Below, piece by piece: positions 45,857 through 54,645 of a stretch of 64,000 nt of DNA. Every line of letters starts with the position of its first letter. Position 1 is the first letter of the stretch. Under the pieces are notes generated by a model. It had not been told where the DNA came from and made no database searches. It was given only the letters and a program-made list of their open reading frames with translations. Source of the stretch: Propionigenium maris DSM 9537 (lineage in GTDB: Bacteria > Fusobacteriota > Fusobacteriia > Fusobacteriales > Fusobacteriaceae); the NCBI RefSeq assembly GCF_027925155.1, contig NZ_BSDY01000008.1:62001-126000 (forward strand), written 5' to 3'. Position numbers and translations under genes: made by a program.

Positions 45857-46293
45857 TGAGCAGGATAAGAAGGTGTTTAGTGGAGGGGGAAGAGATAGTA
45901 GTGGAAACGGAAACAGCGGGCTTGTCATACACACTGTGGAGTATCTTTTTGCTAGCCATTGTAATCTTCAGCTTCAATATATCGGCTGACCTTGGTCTGA
46001 AGTTAATATTGGTATCCTTTTTGCTGATCTATCTGATAAAAAGGAATGTGGACAACCAGGAGCTGGTTCTTACCAATAGAAGGGTACTGCACAGCACGGG
46101 AGGTGGAGTAGTTAGAGGGATCTATATAGAGGAGATAGAGGCTATGAGTATTATTGGAAACAATGGCCTACAGGGGAACCTGAAGATAGTGGGAAAGGGT
46201 TCTGAAATTATAAAAACCCACTGGATAACAGATCCAATTACCTTTAAGGTGGCTATGTCTAAACAGATTCAGATAAACAAGAGCAGGATCTAA
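45853..46293 (+). CDS. membrane-anchored bacterial PH-domain protein
   Basis: 146 residues. Two hydrophobic segments near the N-terminus (LWSIFLLAIVIFSFNI and LKLILVSFLLIYLI) are followed by a PH-like beta domain with the usual VLTNRRVLHSTGGGVVRGIYIEEIEAMSII and LKIVGKGSEIIKTHWITDPITF. This order is known from small membrane PH proteins of unknown role. The start overlaps the stop of the upstream 46-aa ORF by 4 bases. Two ATGs are adjacent; either may be used. Confidence 0.8.
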   Translation: MMSRIRRCLVEGEEIVVETETAGLSYTLWSIFLLAIVIFSFNISADLGLKLILVSFLLIYLIKRNVDNQELVLTNRRVLHSTGGGVVRGIYIEEIEAMSIIGNNGLQGNLKIVGKGSEIIKTHWITDPITFKVAMSKQIQINKSRI

Positions 46294-46355
46294 AGGGGAT
46301 AGGAGAAGAGATAATAAGGGTATCAAACTATTGATTTCTTAAAGGATAAAAGTTG

Positions 46356-46435
46356 TTGACAAAATGTAAGATCCAGGATATAATCTTACCATAATAAATA
46401 CAAAGTTGTAACAAATACAAATTTGAAAATACAAA
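46356..46435 (+). promoter_or_regulatory. rubrerythrin promoter with inverted repeat
   Basis: Perfect TTGACA (46356-46361), 17-bp spacer, TATAAT (46379-46384). GTAAGAT-N10-ATCTTAC (46366-46372, 46383-46389) covers the spacer and -10 and could be a repressor site. The leader then has AATACAAA three times (46397, 46414, 46428). Neither matches the PerR or Rex consensus I know. Confidence 0.7.
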
Positions 46436-46452
46436 AATTCGGAGGTTAGGAA

Positions 46453-46998
46453 ATGAAATTTAGATGTACAGTATGTGGAGAAGTTCTAGAAGCAGGAGTA
46501 GAGGTATGTCCAGTATGTAAGGCAGGATCAGATAAATTTGTAGAGATCAAAGAGGGAGAAGGAAGAGTTTGGGCAACTGAGCACATCATCGGAGAGGGAC
46601 TTGCATGTGGAGACGAGGAGATCATCGCAGGTCTAAGAGCAAACTTCGAGGGAGAGTGTACAGAGGTAGGAATGTACCTGGCAATGTCAAGAGTAGCAGA
46701 CAGAGAGGGATACCCAGAGGTAGCAGAGGCATACAAGAGAATCGCATTTGAGGAAGCAGAGCACGCAGCAAAGTTCGCAGAGCTTCTAGGAGAGTGTGTA
46801 TCAGCATCAACTGAGGAGAACCTAAGCAAGAGAGTAGAGGCAGAGTACGGAGCAACTTCAGGAAAGTTTGAGATCGCTAAGAGAGCAAAGGCACTAGGAT
46901 TTGATGCTATCCACGATACAGTTCACGAGATGGCAAAGGACGAGGCAAGACACGGAAGAGCATTCCTAGGACTTCTAGAGAGATACTTCCAGAAGTAA
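46453..46998 (+). CDS. rubrerythrin, reverse domain order
   Basis: 181 residues. N-terminal rubredoxin-type Fe(Cys)4 site (CTVCGE at 5-10, CPVCKA at 19-24) followed by a ferritin-like diiron domain with helices carrying [32 protein letters not shown], and [14 protein letters not shown]. Classical rubrerythrin has rubredoxin at the C-terminus, so this is the reverse type known from clostridia, an NADH-linked H2O2/O2 reductase of anaerobes. Start follows GGAGGTTAGGAA. Strong promoter and terminator suggest high expression under oxidative stress. Confidence 0.95.
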   Translation: MKFRCTVCGEVLEAGVEVCPVCKAGSDKFVEIKEGEGRVWATEHIIGEGLACGDEEIIAGLRANFEGECTEVGMYLAMSRVADREGYPEVAEAYKRIAFEEAEHAAKFAELLGECVSASTEENLSKRVEAEYGATSGKFEIAKRAKALGFDAIHDTVHEMAKDEARHGRAFLGLLERYFQK

Positions 46999-47027
46999 TT
47001 AAATAGGTAAGTAAATAGTTATTAGAG

Positions 47028-47054
47028 AGGGGAGTCGTTAGACTCCCCTTTTTT
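47028..47054 (+). terminator. intrinsic terminator of rubrerythrin gene
   Basis: GGGGAGTC-GTTA-GACTCCCC stem with T6. Confidence 0.93.
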
Positions 47055-47444
47055 ATTGATGGAAGAAAAGAGTTTATTTGTTGATATTTAAGTTTACTTT
47101 TGATATATTGTAAGTTGAACCAAGTTTCGATATATGGTGATTAATGTATTGAATTATGGTACTCAGAGCTTCAAAGCTCTAAAAAAATTAGAGTTGAGAT
47201 TTGTAATTTAAAAGATGAACACAGATACTTAAAAAATATTTGAAATTATGGGTAATTTGCGCCAATTGACGTAAATCATAGCATTGAAATGTGTTATTTT
47301 ATATAGGTGCTAAAAGGAACATTTGTAATCCTATATTCACTTTAGGCTAACTGGATTAATTTTAAAGAATACAGGAAAAAAGCTTAAAATTGGTATATAG
47401 GTATTTGAATGAAATAAATAAATGAATGAAAGGGGTAAGTATCT
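47055..47444. other. gene-free region before second RND operon
   Basis: No gene. Features: AGAGCTT-CA-AAGCTCT hairpin (47165-47180); ATTTGCG...CGTAAAT imperfect repeat around GCCAATTGAC (near 47260), resembling the GTCAATTGAC palindrome near 12348. No clear promoter found. Confidence 0.4.
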
Positions 47445-49736
47445 ATGAAGAGAGTGGGAACAATATCACTGATGTTTTTACTCACCTTTACCCTGCTCTT
47501 TCCTAAGGAGCAGCTGAAGGTAGGAGTGATCTACGAAAATGAAAGTTATGTAGACTACATGGGTGAAGTGTTAAAGGATGAACTCAAAAGAAATTTTGAG
47601 GGCAGTGACTATGAGGTAGAGGTTCAGAAGGCAACTCTTGTTGGAACAAAGAGTGAGTTTGACTCTGAATTAGCTTCAATGGAAGCGGATAAGGATATAG
47701 ACGCTATAGTAACTATGGGGGTGATGGTTTCCGAACTGACCCTTTTAGATGACAGCGGATACGATAAGCTGGTAGTTGCTCCATTTGGGGTTGGGCAACC
47801 AGAGCGTGAGAGAAAAAATCTCAGCTATATTACAGAAGTTACAGATATCCCGGGAGATATCAAGTTTATGGAGGAACTCAAGGAGATAAAGAGGGTAAGC
47901 TTTGTAGTGCCTGAATTCTACGATGAGGGATACCTTAAGACTCAGACGGATAAGATACTGAGTAATGTGGAAGATGCGGGGTACCAGGTAGATATCATCT
48001 TGGTAGGAGATGATATCGAAAAGATTAGTGAGCAGCTGGACAATACAGATGCTATCTATGTATTTGAGATGACATATAAGAATGTAGATGAGATTCTGAC
48101 TCTAGCTAGAGAGAAGAAGATAATGAGCTTCTCAAGGGTTTCAGGGAGAGACGGTTCCGAAAAGGTGCTTATGGGTTATGACAATACTCCAGAGGTTCAG
48201 AGAAGGGTAAGAGCCGGAGTGGTGAGCATGAGAAGAAGGATGGAGGGAGATGACCCGAGTGAGATAGTAACGGATCTGGGGAAATCGGATAAGTCCATCG
48301 ACTTTAATATGGCCTTAGCCAGAGAGATAGGAGTCTTCCCAAGTCTTGTATTTGCTCAGAAGGTTAACTTTATTAACCTGAGAGAAAGGGGAGGAAAAGC
48401 CCTTGGATTTAAAGAGGGAATAAATATGGCCCTCAATGAAAATACGGATCTAAAATCCAGAAGAGAAAATATTACAACTGATGAGTACAATGTAAAGTCA
48501 GCTAAGGCAGACAGAAGACCTAATATAGATGCCTTTGCAGAGTATCAGAGACTGGATAAGGACTCAGCAAGGTCTCTTACAACACCGGCTGAAAGCTCGG
48601 TAAGGGGAGGAGTATCCCTTAACTACCTAATCTTTGATGACAATGTCAATGCCAATGTAACTATCAGAGATTATCAGAGAATTGCTACTGAGGAGAGATA
48701 CAGACAGGAGGGGCTAGACACTGTTCAGAGCTTCTCACAGGCTTACCTGACTATACTGGAACTAAATGCCAGACTAGAGGTAGAGAGATACAACTATGAG
48801 CTTATGAAGGAATACCTACAGATAGCTAGAACAAAGTTTGAGGTTGGAGCTGCAGGACCTGAGGATATATACAGATTCCAGAGTGAGATCGCAGACGCCC
48901 TTACGAATATAGCTGAGGTAGAGGGACAGATAAGAATAGCCGAGGCAGACCTGAACAGGGTACTGAATCAGCCTATGGCTCTAAGATATACCTTAGAAGA
49001 GGTAAATACCCAGAGTAATGCCTTTAGAGAGATAACAGAGATCCTAAAGGAAAGCGGACAGAGGGTAGACGGACTAAGACAGTTCTTTATAGAGGAAGGA
49101 ATAGCAAATGCTCCAGAACTAAAGCAGCTGGAAGCTCAGGTGTCAGCAAAGGAAAGAGAGCTAAAGGCAGCTGAGAGAGAGCGTTATATGCCTAAGTTAA
49201 GTGCCTTTGGTGAGTGGTCGGATGACCTGAAGGATGACTGGGGAGAGGGATCTGACATTACCAGAGATGAGGACAGATGGAATGTCGGAGCAAGGGTAGA
49301 ACTACCTCTATATAAGGGTGGAGATATCGAGTATACTAAGCAGAGGGTAAGAAGTGAACTAAGATCTCTAGAATACGAGAAGACAAGCCTTGAGACTGAG
49401 GTAGGAAAGCAAGTTTCTTCATCCTTTGCCCAGGTAGTAAAGGACTATATTAAAACAGCTACAACAAAGGATGCAGCAGATGCAGCAAGTAAGAACCTTG
49501 AGCTAGTGGGAGATTTCTATGCCAAGGGAACTATTTCCATCTCAGATCTTTTGGACGCTAGAACAAACTCAATTTCAGCTGACCAGGTAGAAATAGCTGC
49601 CAGATACAGCTACCTGCAATCTCTAATCAACCTAGAGAGAAGTACAGGGGAGTACCTTGTGATGATGGATGATCTCACTAAGGGAGCGAAGCTGGAAAGA
49701 TTAAAGAGCTATTTAAAATCAGAGAGTGGGAGGTAA
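47445..49736 (+). CDS. fusion of ABC_sub_bind-like binding domain and TolC outer-membrane factor
   Basis: 763 residues. Signal peptide (1-20), then residues about 24-305 resemble an ABC-type periplasmic binding domain of the ABC_sub_bind kind (VGVIYENESY, DAIVTMGVMVSEL, TDAIYVFEMTYKNVDEILTLAREKKIMSFSRV, LMGYDNTPEVQRRVRAG). From about 318 a TolC outer-membrane factor follows (GFKEGINMALNENTDLKSR, coiled-coil helices, FGEWSDDLKD barrel strand, LLDARTNSI, second half). It is roughly 300 residues longer than a normal TolC. First gene of an operon with MFP and RND pump; adaptor ATG lies 4 bases after its stop. Confidence 0.85.
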   Translation: MKRVGTISLMFLLTFTLLFPKEQLKVGVIYENESYVDYMGEVLKDELKRNFEGSDYEVEVQKATLVGTKSEFDSELASMEADKDIDAIVTMGVMVSELTLLDDSGYDKLVVAPFGVGQPERERKNLSYITEVTDIPGDIKFMEELKEIKRVSFVVPEFYDEGYLKTQTDKILSNVEDAGYQVDIILVGDDIEKISEQLDNTDAIYVFEMTYKNVDEILTLAREKKIMSFSRVSGRDGSEKVLMGYDNTPEVQRRVRAGVVSMRRRMEGDDPSEIVTDLGKSDKSIDFNMALAREIGVFPSLVFAQKVNFINLRERGGKALGFKEGINMALNENTDLKSRRENITTDEYNVKSAKADRRPNIDAFAEYQRLDKDSARSLTTPAESSVRGGVSLNYLIFDDNVNANVTIRDYQRIATEERYRQEGLDTVQSFSQAYLTILELNARLEVERYNYELMKEYLQIARTKFEVGAAGPEDIYRFQSEIADALTNIAEVEGQIRIAEADLNRVLNQPMALRYTLEEVNTQSNAFREITEILKESGQRVDGLRQFFIEEGIANAPELKQLEAQVSAKERELKAAERERYMPKLSAFGEWSDDLKDDWGEGSDITRDEDRWNVGARVELPLYKGGDIEYTKQRVRSELRSLEYEKTSLETEVGKQVSSSFAQVVKDYIKTATTKDAADAASKNLELVGDFYAKGTISISDLLDARTNSISADQVEIAARYSYLQSLINLERSTGEYLVMMDDLTKGAKLERLKSYLKSESGR

Positions 49737-49740
49737 CAAC

Positions 49741-50835
49741 ATGAAAAAGAATATAGTGGTACTAATGATGGCTGCAGCTCTCCTGGGATGTGGAAGAAAG
49801 GAAGAGGTTGTAGAGGAGCCAACTCTTAGACCTGTAAAGTATGTGGTAATAGAGAAGACGGAATCGGATATAGCCAGAGAGTTTTCTGGTACTATAAAGG
49901 CAGAAACAGAATCCAGATTGAGTTTCAGGGTTCCTGGAACTATTGAAAGAAAGTTTGTAAGTCTTGGAGAAGAAGTCAGAAGAGGAGAGGTACTGGCTGA
50001 GGTAGACAGAATAGACTACGAGGTAAAGTATCAGGCTTCCATAGCGGACCTGGAGAAGACAAAGGCTAACCTTGTAAGAGCCCAGGCAGACTTTGAAAGA
50101 TATCAGAAGCTTTACTTCAATGACAATGTATCCAAGGCTGAGTATGACAGTGCGTTAGCACAGTTTAAATCAAGTAAGGCACAGGTGGAAGCAGCAGAGA
50201 AGCAGGTGGAGTATGACAGACTTCAGCTGAGCTATACTAAGCTTGTTTCACCGGCTAACGGAACAATAGCTGAGGAGCTAAGCGAGGAAAATGAGACAAT
50301 TTCAGCTGGAACTCCAGTATTTATGTTAAGTCTTGAGGGAGACCTTGAGGTGGAGTTCTTTGTACCAGAGTCACTTATCGGTCAGATAAGAGCAGGTGAG
50401 GAGATAGTAGTTGCAGCTGATGCCGCTCAGAGAGAGGAGATCAGAGGAGAGATAACTAAGGTAGGTACAGTATCAACTGGATTTGGTAGAACCTTCCCAG
50501 TAAAAGCTAAACTTATCGATCCATCTGAGGCTATAAAATCAGGTATGACAGCTCAGGTAAAGCTGAACTTTAAGTTTGCAGATGAGGATGTAATAATCCT
50601 ACCACTACAGAGTGTGGTAACGGACAGTGTAGGTAATACCTATGTTTATAAGCTGGAAGATGTAAGCGAAAATCAGGGAACGGTAAAGAGAGTAGACGTT
50701 AAAACAGGGAAGGTGACAAACAGAGGAATCGAAGTTACTGAAGGACTTGAAAGTGGAGAACTAGTAGTTACAGCAGGGATGAGCAAGATCACTGAGGGTC
50801 AAAAGGTAGAGGTTCCGCCTAAGGGGGTTAGATAG
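49741..50835 (+). CDS. RND efflux adaptor (MFP), lipoprotein
   Basis: 364 residues. Lipobox LLGC with Cys17. Domains: lipoyl half (GTIERKFVSLGEEVRRGEVLAEVD), alpha-hairpin (YQASIADLEKTKANLVRAQADFERYQKLYFNDNVSKAEYDSALAQ), second lipoyl half (VSPANGTIAEELSEENETISAGTPVF), beta-barrel (EFFVPESLIGQIRAGEEI) and membrane-proximal (LKFADEDVIILPLQSVV). ATG 49741 with GGGAGGT overlapping the preceding stop. Works with the fusion TolC and the RND pump on either side. Confidence 0.93.
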   Translation: MKKNIVVLMMAAALLGCGRKEEVVEEPTLRPVKYVVIEKTESDIAREFSGTIKAETESRLSFRVPGTIERKFVSLGEEVRRGEVLAEVDRIDYEVKYQASIADLEKTKANLVRAQADFERYQKLYFNDNVSKAEYDSALAQFKSSKAQVEAAEKQVEYDRLQLSYTKLVSPANGTIAEELSEENETISAGTPVFMLSLEGDLEVEFFVPESLIGQIRAGEEIVVAADAAQREEIRGEITKVGTVSTGFGRTFPVKAKLIDPSEAIKSGMTAQVKLNFKFADEDVIILPLQSVVTDSVGNTYVYKLEDVSENQGTVKRVDVKTGKVTNRGIEVTEGLESGELVVTAGMSKITEGQKVEVPPKGVR

Positions 50836-50837
50836 TT

Positions 50838-53800
50838 ATGAAACTGACAGAGATATCCATAAGAAACCACATGACTACCATAATCCTTTATGTACTAGTG
50901 GTAGTAGGTGGATACCTAGCCTATACAGGAATGGAGAAGGCAGAGGACCCAGGATTTACCATCAAGACAGCAACAATTACAACTTACTGGCCGGGAGCTA
51001 CAGCAGAGCAGATGGAGAGACTGGTAAGTGATAAGATAGCAGAGACCCTTCAGGAGATGGAGGAGATAGACTTTATAGAAGCTAAGAACAGAGACGGGAT
51101 CTCTACAGTATACTTCAATGCTGAGGCCATATACTGGGGAGATGAGCTTCGTCCAATCTGGGAAAAGCTGAGAAAAAAGGTATATATAGAGGCAGCTCCA
51201 AAGCTACCAGCGGATGTAATCGGACCATTTGTTAACGATGAATTTGGAGATGTATATGGTACTGTGGTAGCAGTTACCGGAGATGACTACTCATATACGG
51301 AACTATACAATGAAGCCAACAGGTTAAGAGAAGTACTTCTTATGAGAGTTTCACAGATAGGTAAGATACAGGTATATGGAGTACAGGATGAAAGAATATT
51401 CATCGAGTATAATAATGCAAGGTTAGCTGAGATGAAGATAAGCGTTAAGGATATCGCAGATGCTCTATCTTCAAGGAATATTATAATTCCAGGAGGAAAT
51501 ATCCTAGACAGAACGGACAGGATGACAGTGCTTCCTACAGGAAACTTTACTTCTGTGGATGAGATAGGTCAAACTGTAATAAATATTCCAGGTCAAGATG
51601 ATGTGGTATATCTAAAGGATATAGCTACAGTTAAGAAGGGATATATCGATCCAGCTACCTATAAGGCTCAGTTTAACGGAAAGCCTGCTATAATGCTTGC
51701 GATCTCTCTGAAAGCTGGAGAGGATAACATTAAACTTGGAAGAAATGTAAAGGAGCTGCTGGCAACTTATCAGGATAAGGCTCCCCACGGACTGGACTAT
51801 AATATAGTGGCATTCCAGCCGGATATTGTAGAGAACAAGGTACTGTCCTTTGTAAGTAACCTGGCTCAGGCAATTTTTACAGTACTAGCTGTAATGTTTA
51901 TATTCCTAGGGCTCAGAACAGGACTTATCGTAGCATCTCTAGTACCTACAGCAATTGCCATTGCCCTTATAATGCTTCCTAAGATGGGGTATGGATTAAA
52001 CCAGATGACCCTGGCGGGACTTATTATAGCTCTGGGGATGCTGGTGGACAACGCCATTGTAATGTCTGAGAGTATAATGGTAGCTATGGAATCTGGTAAG
52101 AGTAGGATGGAGGCTTGTCTGGATTCAGCAGCTTCCCTAAAGATACCACTACTTATATCCTCATTGACTACCATGGCAGCCTTCTCTCCAATTATGATGG
52201 TTGAGGAGACTATGGGAGAATATGTAGGACCACTATCTATAGTAGTAATAATAACACTATTTGCATCATGGCTTGTTGCCATGACCCTAGTACCTATGCT
52301 ATGCCACAGATATCTAAAGGTAGAGCAGCAGGAGGAGAACTTTGAAACAAAGGGTTATAAGATGTACAGAGGAATGCTAACTAAGCTCCTAAAATTCCCT
52401 AAGCTGGGATTAATCGGTGTAGCAGGTATGCTTATAGTTGGTATAGGACTATTCACCCTGACTAAGAAGCAGTTCATGCCGGATTCAGATAAACCGATGA
52501 TGTATACGATAATGAGACTGCCAATTGGGACTTCAATTGAGAGAACTGAAGCTGTAGTGGACGACCTGAATGCCTATATAGAGGAGAAGTATAAGGTATC
52601 GGATGAACTCCTGCCTACAGGTATAGTAGATCTTCTACTAACTGGAGGAACCACCAAGAAGTATGAGGATGAGGGAATCATCTCCTGGGGAGCTTTCATA
52701 GGAGGAGGAGCACCAAAGTATACGCTGATCTACAGTCCTGAAGCTCCAGCACCAGAGTATGCATATGTACTCTACAATACAACTAACTACAAGCTGATAC
52801 CTGAGATATCTGAGGATATAGATAACTATCTTGCTGAAAGATATCCAGATCTTGAAGCATTCTCAAATATCCTGAGTACTGGTAACTCAGCGGAGAAGAA
52901 TATAGAGTACAGGGTTACTGGAACTAACCTGGAAGAGTTAAGAGTTAATGTGGAAGAGATAAAGGCTAAGCTGGCAACAGTGCCAGGAGCAATCAATATA
53001 AGTGATAACTGGAACCAGGAAGTAAGAAAGGTAGTAGTAGACGTAGACCAGGACAAGGTAAGACAGGCAGGGCTAACAAGTGAAGAGGTAGCTATGTCCC
53101 TACAGTCTATCCTTACAGGTGTAGAGGCAACTACCTTTAGAAACCCAATGGCGCCGCCTATTAACAGTCTTGTGCCAGTAACACTGAGAACAACTTCTGA
53201 GTTCAGAGATGATGTAACAGCTCTTGAAACTACAAGGATATTCTCTGCTCGTACTGGGGAAACTGTACCTCTTAAGCAGATAGCAGACATTAAGATTGAT
53301 TGGGCTCCAGGATATATCTATACAAGGGACAGAGTATTTACTATGAATGTAAGTGCAACCCTTGCAGATGACGCTACATCAGCTGAGATAGATGCAGCAA
53401 TGATACCTTGGCTAGATGAGAAGATAGCTGAGTGGGGACCTGAGTTCAAGTGGGAGCTAGGTGGAGAGAATGAGAGCTCCAACGACAACTCGGAAGCTCT
53501 AGGGTCTAAGCTTCCAATTGCAGGACTTATCATAGTACTTCTTCTGGTAGCGCAGTTTAACTCAATTAGGAAGCCAATAGTAATACTATCGAGTATTCCT
53601 CTAGGAATAATCGGAGTATCTGTGGGACTTCTGATCTCTGGAGAGAAGTTTGGATTTATGCCACTGGTAGCGCTAGTATCTCTGGCCGGTGTGGTAATAA
53701 ACAACGCCATCGTACTTCTGGACAGTATAGACGTTCAGCTGAGCGACTTTGGAAGAACTCCACAGGCAGCTGTAATAGAGGCCTGCCAGAGAAGAATGAG

Positions 53801-54020
53801 ACCAATACTTCTGACAACAATAACAACACTTTGCGGTCTGTTACCTCTATGGTTCTTCGGAGGAACTCTATTTGCACCTCTTGCTGTAGCACTGATCTTC
53901 GGACTGATCTTCGGAACAACACTAACTCTTGGAGTAGTGCCGCTGTTCTACGCAGTTCTGTTCAGAGTTAACTTCAAGGAATATGAGTATGTTCCGGCAA
54001 CGGAAACTGATAACAGATAG
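50838..54020 (+). CDS. RND family transporter permease (second pump)
   Basis: 1060 residues. HAE-type RND pump: SIRNHMTTIILYVLVVVGGYLAYTGMEKAEDPGFTIKTA start, two periplasmic loops, 12 membrane helices. Helix 4 has IALGMLVDNAIVMSES (Asp404, with Asn next), late helices SLAGVVINNAIVLLDSID and TTITTLCGLLPLWFFGG. Substrate unknown. Start 2 bases after the adaptor stop, so the three genes are tightly coupled; no local repressor is encoded with them, unlike the first pump. A terminator with a weak T-tract follows. Confidence 0.95.
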   Translation: MKLTEISIRNHMTTIILYVLVVVGGYLAYTGMEKAEDPGFTIKTATITTYWPGATAEQMERLVSDKIAETLQEMEEIDFIEAKNRDGISTVYFNAEAIYWGDELRPIWEKLRKKVYIEAAPKLPADVIGPFVNDEFGDVYGTVVAVTGDDYSYTELYNEANRLREVLLMRVSQIGKIQVYGVQDERIFIEYNNARLAEMKISVKDIADALSSRNIIIPGGNILDRTDRMTVLPTGNFTSVDEIGQTVINIPGQDDVVYLKDIATVKKGYIDPATYKAQFNGKPAIMLAISLKAGEDNIKLGRNVKELLATYQDKAPHGLDYNIVAFQPDIVENKVLSFVSNLAQAIFTVLAVMFIFLGLRTGLIVASLVPTAIAIALIMLPKMGYGLNQMTLAGLIIALGMLVDNAIVMSESIMVAMESGKSRMEACLDSAASLKIPLLISSLTTMAAFSPIMMVEETMGEYVGPLSIVVIITLFASWLVAMTLVPMLCHRYLKVEQQEENFETKGYKMYRGMLTKLLKFPKLGLIGVAGMLIVGIGLFTLTKKQFMPDSDKPMMYTIMRLPIGTSIERTEAVVDDLNAYIEEKYKVSDELLPTGIVDLLLTGGTTKKYEDEGIISWGAFIGGGAPKYTLIYSPEAPAPEYAYVLYNTTNYKLIPEISEDIDNYLAERYPDLEAFSNILSTGNSAEKNIEYRVTGTNLEELRVNVEEIKAKLATVPGAINISDNWNQEVRKVVVDVDQDKVRQAGLTSEEVAMSLQSILTGVEATTFRNPMAPPINSLVPVTLRTTSEFRDDVTALETTRIFSARTGETVPLKQIADIKIDWAPGYIYTRDRVFTMNVSATLADDATSAEIDAAMIPWLDEKIAEWGPEFKWELGGENESSNDNSEALGSKLPIAGLIIVLLLVAQFNSIRKPIVILSSIPLGIIGVSVGLLISGEKFGFMPLVALVSLAGVVINNAIVLLDSIDVQLSDFGRTPQAAVIEACQRRMRPILLTTITTLCGLLPLWFFGGTLFAPLAVALIFGLIFGTTLTLGVVPLFYAVLFRVNFKEYEYVPATETDNR

Positions 54021-54037
54021 AATAAATAAAGCAGTAT

Positions 54038-54073
54038 GGGAGGCACCCCTTGAGGTGTCTCCCTTTATCTTTA
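54038..54073 (+). terminator. intrinsic terminator of second RND operon
   Basis: GGGAGGCACC/GGTGTCTCCC 10-bp stem (one G-T wobble), interrupted T-tract. Confidence 0.75.
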
Positions 54074-54192
54074 AGGGAAGTTTAAAGATCGGATGAAGGC
54101 CGGGTAAAATTAAATTTATAGTTGTCATAGTCTCTTGAAAAACCACCTTTAATATGTTAATAAAATAGAGAAAGATGAAGGGAGTGAGGCGG

Positions 54193-54339
54193 ATGAATGT
54201 ATATTTAGCATCTCTATTAGGAATGGGAGTAGTAGTAGCCCTGATGGTTGTGGCAGTGAAGATAGCAGACAGGTATAAGAGGGAAGCTCCGACAAAGGGA
54301 GTAGGGGAGAACAGAAGAAAGAGAAGGCATGGTAGATAG
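54193..54339 (+). CDS. small single-pass membrane protein (48 aa)
   Basis: 48 codons. MNVYLASLLGMGVVVALMVVAVKIA forms one membrane helix (about residues 4-24) and the rest, RYKREAPTKGVGENRRKRRHGR, is strongly basic, so N-out/C-in by the positive-inside rule. GGGAGTGAGGCGG lies directly before the ATG. Small proteins of this shape often bind or regulate a larger membrane complex; the RND operon just upstream is a candidate partner but there is no direct evidence. Confidence 0.72.
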   Translation: MNVYLASLLGMGVVVALMVVAVKIADRYKREAPTKGVGENRRKRRHGR

Positions 54340-54458
54340 ATGCCTACAAGTTTTTAAAGATAAAATCTCTAAAACTCTTTGAATTAAAGGATTTTGATCA
54401 AAAAAACCGAACAAAATAAAATAAAAATTGTTGTATATATTTTTTACTCTAGAGGGGT

Positions 54459-54589
54459 TATAATTTTCCTGTAATAGGTTGTTGAAACAAGGGTGTAGAG
54501 TAGAAGTATGGCAGTGAATTTCAGAGGGAAGTTTAGAGGCGGGGTAGTATAGAAGAGAAAGGAACCTTCTTTTGAGAGGGTTCTTTTTT
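54459..54589 (+). ncRNA. candidate small transcript or leader
   Basis: TATAAT (54459-54464, -35 weak) and an intrinsic terminator GAACCTTC-TTTTGA-GAGGGTTC plus T6 (54562-54589) bracket about 120 bases with only a 14-codon ORF (54508-54552). It could be a short RNA, or the terminator may belong to the 48-aa ORF. Weak call. Confidence 0.3.
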
Positions 54590-54616
54590 GTTGCTTTTTA
54601 CAGGATGTGCTATAAT
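54588..54616 (+). promoter_or_regulatory. promoter of RHH-WYL gene
   Basis: TTGTTG (54588-54593), 17-bp spacer, extended -10 TGCTATAAT (54611-54616). Confidence 0.65.
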
Positions 54617-54645
54617 ACACAAAATCTTAGACTGCCGGAGGAAAT

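Noticed and set aside
54508-54552. 14-codon ORF before the terminator upstream of the WYL gene
   Set aside because: Weak RBS and no amino acid bias, so not a credible leader peptide.
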